From NCBI GenBank assembly GCA_030760725.1, contig JASWHV010000003.1, positions 65,057,264 to 65,121,263 on the forward strand: a DNA stretch of 64,000 bases, in the 5' to 3' direction. This DNA comes from Neostapfia colusana (Eukaryota; Streptophyta; Magnoliopsida; Poales; Poaceae). Of the stretch, positions 31,501-39,891 are shown piece after piece. The translations under genes were made by a program, and so were the position numbers. The stretch's first letter is position 1. Each line of letters begins with the position of its first letter. The notes below the pieces were generated by a model. It was not told the DNA's origin, ran no database searches, and saw only the letters and a list, made by a program, of their open reading frames with translations.

Positions 31501-33048
31501 AATATCCCTCCTAGGCTCGTGTATTGTTATGAACTTTACTCTGGTACCATTGGGGTGAGTTAATTCCACCGTTCTGGTCGAACAATGGATGATTCCTTTA
31601 TGTTTGGTCAACCAATCCATACCCAAAATAATATCTATCCCTTGTGAATCTATCACTATGAGGTTAGCAGTAAATACTACCCCATTAATGTCTAGGCTCA
31701 CTTTGGGACACACTTGTCTTGTCCTTATTTCTCCACCCGGAGAGTTTACGGCTAGCATATGGTTCATTTGTGTGGTTGCTAGGTCATACTTCTTAACAAA
31801 CCCTTGAGCAATGAACGAGTGGGTAGCACCAGAATCAAACAGCAGAGTTGCAAGGTGTAAATTGGCAGGAAACTTACCAACTACCACGTCGGGTGCCTCT
31901 TGTGCTTCCTCCATAGTGACATGGTTCACCCGTCCTCTCACTACATTCTGCTGTTGTGGCGGCGCAGGCTTCTTCTTTGGGCATTTATGGGCGTAGTGCC
32001 CCACTTCACCACAGCTGAAACATTGCACCCCAATCTTAGATGCTTGGCCCTTGTTGTCTTGGGGTTGGTTTGGGGGTCCTTGTACTGCTGGTCGAGGTGG
32101 ATATGCGGGGCGAGGCTGCTGCACAAACTGACGTGGCGGCTGTGCAGGTGCTGCGGGTGGCCTGTAGTTTGGGTTGTACCCTCTTAGTGCTGGATAGGGT
32201 ACCGCAGCACGGCTCGTCTGCCCCGTAGGTTGCTGCATCATACGTGGGCGGGTGTTGCTCCCTGAGGCCTGATGTGACCACCCCGCCTTCCTCTTATTCT
32301 CATTTTCCAGGGCCTTTAGCTTCCTTTCCACCACAAATGCTCTGTCCACCATCTTTTGAAAGCTTTCATACTCATTGGAGGACATTGCACACTGCATCTC
32401 TGCGGTAAGTCCTTCCACGAAACAATCTTGTTTCTGCTCATCAGTCTCTATGTCTCGTGGAGCATAACGGGATAGTTGAGTAAATTTAGTGAGGTATTCC
32501 CTCACCGTCATGTTTCCCTGCTGCAGTCCCAGAAACTCTTTCCTCTTGTTTTTGAGTTCACCTCTTGGGATATAGTGGTTGCGGAAGCTACGCTTGAACT
32601 CTTCCCAAGTGATGTTCTCAGGGTCATGATGGGCGGCCACGTAGGCGGTCCACCAATCAGCAGCAGGTCCCTGCAATTGATGAGAGGCAAACAGCACCCT
32701 CTCATACCCTTGGCATTGTATTATCCTCATCTTACTTTCAATGGTCTTCAGCCAATCATCTGCCTCCAGAGGTTCAGCAGCACTTGCAAACTTTTGGGGT
32801 TGAGTTCCTAGAAACTCACTCAACCTTGGTTGGCGTGGTGCCGCTTGTGGAGGTGAGACTTGATGCAAGTTGGCCACCACTTGAGTCAAGTTCTGGATGA
32901 GCTGATTTTGATTCTCCAGCATTTGGTGGAGAGGGTCAACTTCTTCACGGCGACCACCCCGGTCCTGGCCTCCAGAAAGATGAGGGTTGCATGCCTCATC
33001 ATTGTTGTTGGCGGGGTTGGCAGCACGTCCTTTTCCTCTTCCGGCCAT
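28579..33048 (-). CDS. gag-pol: Chromovirus F gag-pol polyprotein with chromodomain
   Basis: One open frame of 1489 codons starting MAGRGKGRAANPANNN at 33048, the only ATG directly after a TGCCAG splice-acceptor-like site. The gag core is ~75-250 with PADWWTAY-like capsid motifs, and the CCHC knuckle CFSCGEVGHYAHKC is at 343-356. Protease has LFDSGATHSF (Asp405). RT is ~560-745 with VFIDDIL (Asp717/718). RNase H is ~858-975 (YCDASGNGLG Asp864, YTDHKSL Asp926, DALSR). Integrase has the zinc-finger Cys pair 1112/1115 and a catalytic triad Asp1145, Asp1206, Glu1242 (D-D35-E). GKLSPRYIGPF marks the GPY/F module. A C-terminal chromodomain occupies ~1442-1488 (ILETMERL, VQWKHHSEEEATWE). All catalytic residues are present, so the copy may be autonomous. 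Confidence 0.95.
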   Translation of the reverse strand: MAGRGKGRAANPANNNDEACNPHLSGGQDRGGRREEVDPLHQMLENQNQLIQNLTQVVANLHQVSPPQAAPRQPRLSEFLGTQPQKFASAAEPLEADDWLKTIESKMRIIQCQGYERVLFASHQLQGPAADWWTAYVAAHHDPENITWEEFKRSFRNHYIPRGELKNKRKEFLGLQQGNMTVREYLTKFTQLSRYAPRDIETDEQKQDCFVEGLTAEMQCAMSSNEYESFQKMVDRAFVVERKLKALENENKRKAGWSHQASGSNTRPRMMQQPTGQTSRAAVPYPALRGYNPNYRPPAAPAQPPRQFVQQPRPAYPPRPAVQGPPNQPQDNKGQASKIGVQCFSCGEVGHYAHKCPKKKPAPPQQQNVVRGRVNHVTMEEAQEAPDVVVGKFPANLHLATLLFDSGATHSFIAQGFVKKYDLATTQMNHMLAVNSPGGEIRTRQVCPKVSLDINGVVFTANLIVIDSQGIDIILGMDWLTKHKGIIHCSTRTVELTHPNGTRVKFITIHEPRRDIKLNQVEVKVEEIRTIREYPDVFPEELPGMPPDRDVEFAIELVPGTAPIYKRPYRMDSKQLGELKDHLKELTEKGYIRPSSSPWGAPVIFVPKKDGTQRLCVDYRALNEVTIKNKYPLPRIEDLFDQLRGACVFSKIDLRSGYHQLKIRQSDIPKTAFVSRYGLYEYTVMPFGLTNAPAYFMYLMNKVFMEYLDKFVVVFIDDILVFSKNEEEHEKHLRLVLQRLREHQLYAKLSKCEFWLKRVPFLGHIISEGGISVDPAKIEDIQKWKTPENVGGVRSFLGLAGYYRRFIEGFSKISRPLTKLLEKGITFTWTPQCDTRFQELKKRLTTAPVLVMPDMQKNFTVYCDASGNGLGCVLMQEGHVVAYASRQLRKHEKNYPTHDLELAALVHALKIWRHYLMGKRTEIYTDHKSLKYIFTQPDLNLRQRRWLELINDFDVGINYHPGKANVVADALSRKVQVNKLSLKDMPAELKDEVIRLNLCLVNSGEAIAMEVDSTLERDIREGQKNDEKIQEIRQLIKENKAPGFREDEQGTVWHGKRICVPEVKEIRELILKEAHDSDYSIHPGSTKMYQDLKSRYWWYGMKRDVAEHVALCDTCQLVKAEHQRPAGLLQLLKVPEWKWEEISMDFVVGLPRTQSGYDSIWVIIDRLTKVAHFIPVKESYSGSKLAELYMSRIVCYHGVPKKIVSDRGTQFTSRFWQKLHETMGTHLNFSSAYHPQTDGQTERTNQILEDMLRACALKNNRSWDKNLPYAEFSYNNSYQASMKMSPFEALYGMKCRTPLFWNQTGESKVFGPEVLQEAEAKVREIRNNLRIAQTRQKSYADVRRKELVFNVGDYVYLKVSPIRGLRRFKVKGKLSPRYIGPFQVLKRKGEVAYQLELPVHLSDVHDVFHVSQLKKCLRTPEEVLPMNEVDVAEDLSYAEQPYKILETMERLTRNKRIRMCKVQWKHHSEEEATWEREDELKAQFPELFS

Positions 33049-33349
33049 CTGGCAGAATCATCAAATGTTAATTTGATACCATTTAGTATCATCTTACTAC
33101 TTTCATTTGTTGGTACTTTGAGGTGTTGAGGCTTTGTTAAAATTTTACGAGGGTTTATATCTCACACCAAATAAATGCACTATTATTTCCTGTGGGTTCA
33201 CACACCAAAGCAAAACAATCTGAAGACGAGGCTGTGGACAATTGCTCATGGCTTCCACAACTCACGTCGCACACCAAGCATTATCACACCATTAACTACG
33301 TCACGACTCGACTACTCGACCTCTTGCTAGCTAGGGGAAAGACTCTACA

Positions 33350-34129
33350 CTACTCGTCCTCTTGAGCTGGCTCCTCGGGATCTTCATCCTCATTTCGGCT
33401 ACCTTCTGACTCTGCTTTGGGTGGGGAGGCTGCTGGTGGAGAAGTGCGACGACGCCTGATTGCTCGGCGATCCGGGGAGTCAGGAGTCCATGTATCGTTC
33501 ACGGTGACACACAGTTCATTCCCATCTCCTCTTTCTCTCGCCTTTAAGCAAGCTCGCAGCAACGCCTCCGTTTCCTTCAGGGTGTCTCGAACATCCTGAA
33601 GCTCTTGTTGACACTCCTGCAGTCGAGTGCTGAGCATAGCAGCATCCTCCAAGCACAAGTCCATGTGCTCATGGGAAGTCCCTTGCTGCACCGGTGGGTA
33701 CTTGTACTCCGTGGTACCACTCTCACGTTGGAGGACATACATGTACTCAGTTTTGTCCAAGTGGCGACGATAGATGTGACTCTGGCAGGTGATGGCCTCC
33801 AAGGTGACATCTTTCTCCGCGTCAACTTGTGTTGCTCGACAAGCTGGAGAGTGGTGAATCTTCAGCAGCTGATTCTCGTGTATAATCCTCATCTCCGAAC
33901 TCCATTCTTCCCTCTTTTCACGGATGGTCCTGGTGGAGTTATAGTGGATGATTAGCTTGCCCGTATTGCCTGCGGCTTCGAGCATACGTCGAAGACGGCG
34001 CAACAAGTCTCCTACTGCCAATCTGTAGGAAAGGTACGTCACTGGACGACTCTCCTCTCTTTCGGCAAGGGCAACTACGGGAACTCTCCCTCCTGTGGAC
34101 TTACGAGCGGTGCGAATCATGCGAACCAT
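33350..34129 (-). CDS. orf0: upstream ORF with histone H3-tail-like N-terminus
   Basis: 259 codons between the PBS and gag, sense orientation, unbroken. Residues 1-24 align without gaps to the histone H3 tail: Met, x, Arg2, then TARKSTGG at H3 positions 6-13, Pro16, Leu20-Ala21. Lys9 and Ser10 are kept; H3 Lys4 is Ile and Lys14 is Arg. After that come a helical Arg/Leu segment (~41-52), a Cys/His-containing middle, a coiled coil (~155-199, LSTRLQECQQELQDVRDTLK), a basic NLS-like RRAIRRRR (221-228) followed by SP/TP sites, and an acidic tail (240-259). The ATG follows a TTTTGTTTTAG acceptor-like site. Rice RIRE3/RIRE8 are, as I recall, described as carrying an 'orf0' here; I know of no H3 resemblance reported. 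Function unknown; chromatin mimicry is inferred. Confidence 0.88.
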   Translation of the reverse strand: MVRMIRTARKSTGGRVPVVALAEREESRPVTYLSYRLAVGDLLRRLRRMLEAAGNTGKLIIHYNSTRTIREKREEWSSEMRIIHENQLLKIHHSPACRATQVDAEKDVTLEAITCQSHIYRRHLDKTEYMYVLQRESGTTEYKYPPVQQGTSHEHMDLCLEDAAMLSTRLQECQQELQDVRDTLKETEALLRACLKARERGDGNELCVTVNDTWTPDSPDRRAIRRRRTSPPAASPPKAESEGSRNEDEDPEEPAQEDE

Positions 34130-34329
34130 CTAAAACAAAAGAATTTAAAATTAGGTTAGATAAATTCTCAAACAAAAATCCTATTTTGAATGAAAGTTGG
34201 GGTAAGATGAAGAAAATGACTCCTTTAATAACACTTTTCCACCCACACCTTGGAAAATAGTTTTTAAGAAAATAAGGCCCTTAAATACGTCCATTTCTAC
34301 CTAGGTCCACGTTCCTACGGGCAACCTTG

Positions 34330-34341
34330 GCTCTGATACCA
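34330..34341 (-). promoter_or_regulatory. Chromovirus F primer-binding site
   Basis: Minus strand TGGTATCAGAGC, four bases after the 5' LTR end; complementary to initiator Met tRNA. Confidence 0.88.
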
Positions 34342-34345
34342 CCTC

Positions 34346-37300
34346 TGTCACACCCGGTTTTTCCAAAGAACAACCAAGTGATTATCACATGTATACCAGG
34401 ATCATTTTCTCATACATGTGATGACAAATAGTGAAGCATCATTTATTACAAGCCAGGTGTCGAATATAAACAAGTCTTACATCGCAGATGTCTCAATGGA
34501 CACTAATGCTTCATCACAAGTAAATAAACTAGCAGCGGAATATTATTCTTTAGGGCTCCATCACAGGCGTTGCCCGGGGGTCTTCATGAACCTAAAATCC
34601 TTCCTCGGGTCCAAAATCTTGGTCATTATACACCACCTCATTATCTTGACCTGAGCAGCAATATAAACCAACAAATATGCAAGGTTGAGTACCAATGGTA
34701 CTCAGCAAGTGTGGGCAAATTATATCATGCATGGCTAGAACAAGGAGAGGTTGAACTCATGGTTAAAGCACTACGTAATTAATACCTATCACCTTAGCTT
34801 ATTAAGCACCTACATTACTACACAGGTGAAATGGTCCCAAATCTCCCATCCCATCATCATAATCCAATAACCATAACATCATTTTCAATGTTAAGCTCCC
34901 CGCTTAACTTCCAAAACCATCAATCCTCTAATCATGAATAAGTCCAGGTCGCTCTTGACCGTGAGCACGGCTGTCAAGACAGTTTTGACTCTGCAGAGTT
35001 TGTACCACTGTACCCACAAGTAGTGATTTCATCCCCCGTTGCCGGGTGGACTAAAAGAACCTCCATTATGCCAGTGGCTACGATCCACATTCACACTTCC
35101 CAGGTGTGCAGCCAGGAGATCACTACGAAGCCTTTACAAAGGGATTCCCGACGAGCGTGGGCCCACTGAGGTTTCACCCCTAACAGCATACAAGAGGCTC
35201 CAACCCCGCTGCAGTGGCCCCCTCTTGAGCCTTGCGATTCATATGGTAGTCCAGCTGACACCTACTCCCCGCACCATCCAACACACCCATACTACGCCGG
35301 GGATACACCTAATTAATTGGCCAAGCTGCCCCATCTCAGCATGTGGTTGGCACTGTAAAGCCGGGTTACATGCTCCATGAACCGGTCCTTAGGATCCAGG
35401 CAAGTACTAAACACAAACCCAAGTCTCGTGCACCCAGCACACAACCAAAACATCCAACTTGCCTTGATCCCTACCTCTACACAACTCCCAATAGCTCATT
35501 CAAGAGTATGGTATAATAAACTGATGATCTCATGTCCCAAATATCCCATTCTAAGCATGGCTAAGCATATGCATGTAAATAAATGACATGGTAAAATAAA
35601 TCCCAACCCAAGCTACAAGGAAACAAGGTAATGCAATTCTAGGGAAACTTTCCTAGCATGGGTTTCATATTTAACTTGACAATGCAAATAATTCTATCTA
35701 CACATCCTAGCATAGGATCAAAGTGGTCAAGGACACTTGCCTCCTTCTTGCTGCTCTTGAAATGGGTAGTCCTGATCTTGGAAATGAATAACTTGTTCTT
35801 GAACAGGTTCTACTTCATACCATCACACATAGCAAAAGAAAAACAACAATTCATAAGACATAGTTCACACTTCTTACCTCATACAAACCACACATTCATA
35901 TTTATGAAATTCATTCACCCTTATATGTGTGTGTTTCAGTTTTAAATAAATTTCTTATATTAAACTACTACACCTTTTCACTACCAAGTATGTATGAAAA
36001 GTATTTTTCTTCTCCATATGTGCCTTCATAATTTCTACCAACCCTAAACTGAATTCTTTGTATTTTAGAAACTCCATTTATCATTTACTAGTTGCTATAT
36101 TTTCAGATTTATATTCCTATGCATAATTGTGTATTTTATTATGAAATTAGTAATACATATCATCTAAACAGTATAGGTTCTGGTCCTAAATAATTTAATA
36201 TCATAATTTGACCTTGGCTTCTGATGTATACTATTTCATAATTATTTTCCCTATTTTTCTATAGCTATTCTTTACTTAAAAATGTGTCCCTATACTAATA
36301 AATGTGAATAATAAATGAAACAGATTCATTTCAGCCCAAAAATATACTTTTATCTCACTCCAAAGTTTTCTAAGTACTGAGAAAGTTTTTAATTAATTTT
36401 GACAATTATGTTTGTCCCCCTTTTTAATTTTTAAACACTAGTTACATATTCAATTTTTTAAATTAAATACTAAACAGGGTTAAAATAATGAATTCACCCC
36501 ATTACAGGGTCTATAATATTATTTTCATAATTTCCAGGGGTCTAGCTACACTTATCAGAGGTGTTTTTCCTAATTTCTATTAAGTCCAGGGGCTAAAACT
36601 GATTTTTAAATGAATTTACATGATTTTCTGGAGTTCCAGGGGCTAGATCTGAAGTTTCCGGGGCTAGCTCTCAATTCCAGAGAACCCCAGGGGGTAGCAC
36701 GTAAGACTTCCAGTCTTTTATAACGCGGGGCTGACGTGGACCGTCCGATTTTAAACCGACGGCTGAGATTATAACATCGAACCGGTACGCGGGGTTTTAA
36801 AGTCTACCGTGCGATTTAAAATAAACGGCGCACAAGCGGCCACGTCGCTCTGATCGAGCGCGGGCGGCGCTGCCGGCGGCGCACGGCGGCGGGAAGCGGC
36901 GATCTCGCCGGAAAGTTTCGGATCCTCGAGAATTCTGCCTAAAACTGTGATCTTATGGCATAGATCGGTAGAGGGGAGGTCAGGGATCTCACCTCGGGGG
37001 TTTTCTCGAGCTCGGGGGTCCTGGAAAGTGCTCGGCGGCGAGGTCCGAGGCAAAACCACGGCGAAGCTCGTCGGCGCTGTGTTTACACCGTAAGTCTCCG
37101 AGTTTTCTGCACCTGCAAAGTTCCCCGGAGGCGGTGGATCAAGACCAGCGAGTTAGATCAGAGTTTCCGAGCTTAGATCGGCTAGAATTCACCGGCGAAG
37201 TCTCGGTGCTCACCGGAGTGAAAATCGGCGATCGCGTGGGAAAAACTGATCGGGCTGGGGTTTTTATAGCCGGGGGAGGGCGGTGGGTCTGTTGTGATCG

Positions 37301-37683
37301 AGTTGGAGTCCTCTGGGACCAGAATTCGGGCGGCGGGACGCGGTTTCCGGGCGGTTAAGATCGCGCGCGCTCGGGGGAAAAGTCCGGGGTCGCGGGGGCT
37401 CAGGGTTAGGGATGACAGGTGGGTCCCACCCGTCTGTGAGAGGCAGCGCGGCGCGCGCGGGGGCGGGCTGGCGCGGGGATACTGGGCCAGCTGGCGGGTT
37501 TCGGCCCACTGGCCGGTTTTTTTCCCGTTTCTCTTTTTCTTTTTCCATTTCTTTTCTGTATTGAGTATAATTTGAATTCCAGTTTGAATTTGAATTTTTG
37601 CAAAACATGCAACACGTCCAAAAATTTTTAAATTCCCCTCTGGACATGGTTTAGGGTTTTGAATCAAAATTTGGGGTGTTACA
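34346..37683 (-). repeat. Chromovirus F 5' LTR
   Basis: Near-identical to 25197-28533. On the minus strand it starts TGTAACACCCC and ends GGGTGTGACA. It holds promoter, ATG-free leader and 5' splice site in its first ~700 bases. Confidence 0.93.
36991..37268 (-). promoter_or_regulatory. Chromovirus F TATA box, ATG-free leader and splice donor
   Basis: Minus-strand TATAAAAA at 37268-37261. The ~250 nt downstream contain no ATG and end at CCGAG/GTGAGA (donor GT at 36992-36991). Acceptor AGs sit immediately before the orf0 ATG (34131-34130) and the gag ATG (33050-33049), predicting introns of 2863 nt and about 3.9 kb. The same set is conserved in E (TATA 40313, donor 40591, acceptors 43560 and 44644). 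Splicing is predicted, not observed. Confidence 0.55.
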
Positions 37684-37688
37684 CTGCT
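37684..37688. repeat. Right TSD of chromovirus F (ctgct)
   Basis: Pairs with 25192-25196. Confidence 0.9.
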
Positions 37689-38022
37689 CCACATAAACTT
37701 CCTCCTTTATCGGACCGTTGAGGAAGGCACTTTTGACGTCCATTTGATACAACTTAAAACTATGGTGAGTGGCATATGCCAATAAAATACGAATGGACTC
37801 AAGTCTAGCTACGGGAGTGAAAGTTTCGTCGAAGTCCAAACCTTCGACCTGAGAATAACCCTTGGCCACCAGCCTCGCTTTATTTCTTGTTACTACTCCA
37901 TGTTCATCTTGCTTGTTCCGAAAGACCCATTTGGTTCCAACGATGTTCGCCCTTGGTCTTTCCACCAGCTCCCACACTTCGTTTCTTTTGAAGTTGTTCA
38001 ATTCTTCTTGCATTGCAATCAC
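37689..38022 (-). pseudogene. Inner Sirevirus RT, N-terminal half
   Basis: MIAMQEELNNFKRNEVWELV, GTKWVFRNKQDEHGVVTRNK, VEGLDFDETFTPVARLESIR, YQMDVKSAFLNGPIKEEVYV up to the F insertion. The sequence is open but the protein is cut by F within the palm subdomain. Confidence 0.88.
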
Positions 38023-39891
38023 CTAGTCTGGATCCCTTAAGGCTTCATCTACCCTGTATGGTTCCAGAAAAGAGACAAAAGAATAGTATTCACAAAAATT
38101 TGCAACGCGAGATCTAGTAGTTACTCCCTTAGCAATATCACCAATGATATTGTTGACAGGATAGTCTCTTTGCACACTCTGATGTACTCTTGGGTGAGGA
38201 ACTTGTGTAGCTGCTTGTTCTTCATCATCTTCATGTTCATTGTCTCCCCCTAGATCATTGCTTCCATGATTATCTTGATCTCCTTGATCTTCCTCCACTT
38301 GATCTTGTGTAAAAGCTCCCCCTTGATCATTGCTTCCTTGTTGGGGTTCACCTTGTGCATTTGAGTCTTGCGTTTGCTCTTGTGGTAGAATATCACCAAG
38401 TGCCATTTTTTTCAGCGCTTCACATGGAGCTTCCTCTTTATCTAGCATACACTTATCAACTTGCTCCACTTGTGAGCCGTTAGTTTCATCGAACACTACG
38501 TCACATGCTACTTCAACAAGACCGGACACCTTGTTGAAGACACGGTAGGCGTAGGCATTCGATTCATAGCCGAGTAAGAACCCTTCATCGGACTTCGAAG
38601 CGAACTTCGAAGCCCTCGGTTTCTTGTTCAGAATAAAACATTTACAACCAAAAACTTTGAAATAAGAAACATTAGGCTTTTTACCGGTAAGGAGCTCATA
38701 TGGAGTTTTCTTCAGTAGTCGGTGAAGATACATCCAATTTGTGGCATGACAAGCGGTGTTCACCGCTTCTGCCCAAAATCGATCTGATGTCTTGTATTCG
38801 TCCAACATTGTTCTTGCCATTTCAATCAATGTTCTGTTATTCCTTTCGGCCACCCCGTTTTGTTGAGGAGAGTAGGGTGCCGAGAACTCATGCTTTATCC
38901 CTTCTTCATCGAGATACTCTTCAACTTGTGTATTCTTGAATTCTGTCCCGTTGTCACTTCTGATGTTCTTCACGGTTGATGAGAATTCGTTCTGGGCTCT
39001 TTTCAGGAACTTCTTGAGGATTCCTTGAGTTTCTGATTTATCATACAAGAAAAATACCTAGGTAAATCTTGAAAAATCATCAACAATTACTAAACCGTAT
39101 TTGTTACCGCCGATACTTATGTAAGAAATTGGACCAAATAGATCCATATGAAGAAGTTCCAGTGGTCTTGTAGTGGTCATTACGTTCTTGGCGGGGTGTG
39201 GTGCTCCGACTTGTTTTCCCGCCTGGCAAGCACTGCATGGCCTGTCTTTCTCAAAGACCACATCCTTTAGACCTCGGATGTGACCACCTTTTAGAAGTTT
39301 CTACAGATTTCTCATCCCAACATGGGCTAGCCGTCTATGCCACAGCCATCCCATGTTGGTCTTAGCAACCAAGAAAGTGTTGAGTTCGGCTTTATCTTTG
39401 TTGAAATCAACAAAATAAAGCTTTCCCTTCAACATTCCCTTGAATGCAATTGAGCCATCGCTCCTTCTAAAAACGGTCACACCCTCATTAGTGAATAAAC
39501 AGTTATAACCTTTGTCGCATAGTTGAGATATTGACAAAAAGGTTATAATCTAGGGAGTCTACAGGTAAAACATAAGATAAAGTGTGTTGAGGAGATATTT
39601 CAATGTTACCGCTACCAAGGACATTTCCTTGGCTGTTGTCTCCAAAGTATATGCCTTCACTTGGATCCTCATTGTACTCGTACTCCACAAACATATCTAT
39701 CTCTCCGGTCATGTGATTTGTGCATCTGCTATCTAGCACCCACTTAGATCCACCGGAGGAGTAAGCCTGCAAAACAGAATTATTCCTTGGTTTTAGGTAC
39801 CCAAGCTTGCTTTGGTCCTCTCAGATTAGTCACAAGAGTCTTGGGCACCCACACACAAGTTTTCGAGTTCTTGTGGCGTGGCCCTGTGTAT
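38023..39891 (-). pseudogene. Inner Sirevirus protease and integrase
   Basis: Protease: KWVLDSRCTNHMTGEIDMF (DSR for the usual DSG), then FGDNSQGNVLGSG. Integrase zinc finger: WLWHRRLAHVGMRNL, a TAG where related copies read Gln, then CSACQAGKQVGAPHPAKN. Core: LELLHMDLFGPI, DDFSRFT followed by TAG (Trp in the outer copy), IRSDNGTEFKN, PQQNGVAERNNRTL. A long open stretch (39048-38023) then carries LLTGKKPNVSYFKVFGCKCF and an acidic Gln/Asp-rich linker before RT. A frameshift near 39530 and two stops disable it. 39773-39891 is the junction with gag, cut by the E insertion. Confidence 0.85.

Larger units (their letters stand above)
25197..37683 (-). mobile_element. Chromovirus F: young, apparently intact Tekay/Del-type Ty3/gypsy element
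   Basis: 12,487 bp on the minus strand with LTRs of 3338 bp (5', 34346-37683) and 3337 bp (3', 25197-28533), PBS, an upstream ORF (orf0), one uninterrupted gag-pol frame with a terminal chromodomain, a PPT and perfect CTGCT duplications. By eye the LTRs differ at about 14 bases plus one 1-bp indel (~0.45%). With the commonly used grass LTR rate of 1.3e-8 per site per year this would mean under 0.2 Myr. It inserted into the RT of the inner Sirevirus. Confidence 0.93.
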
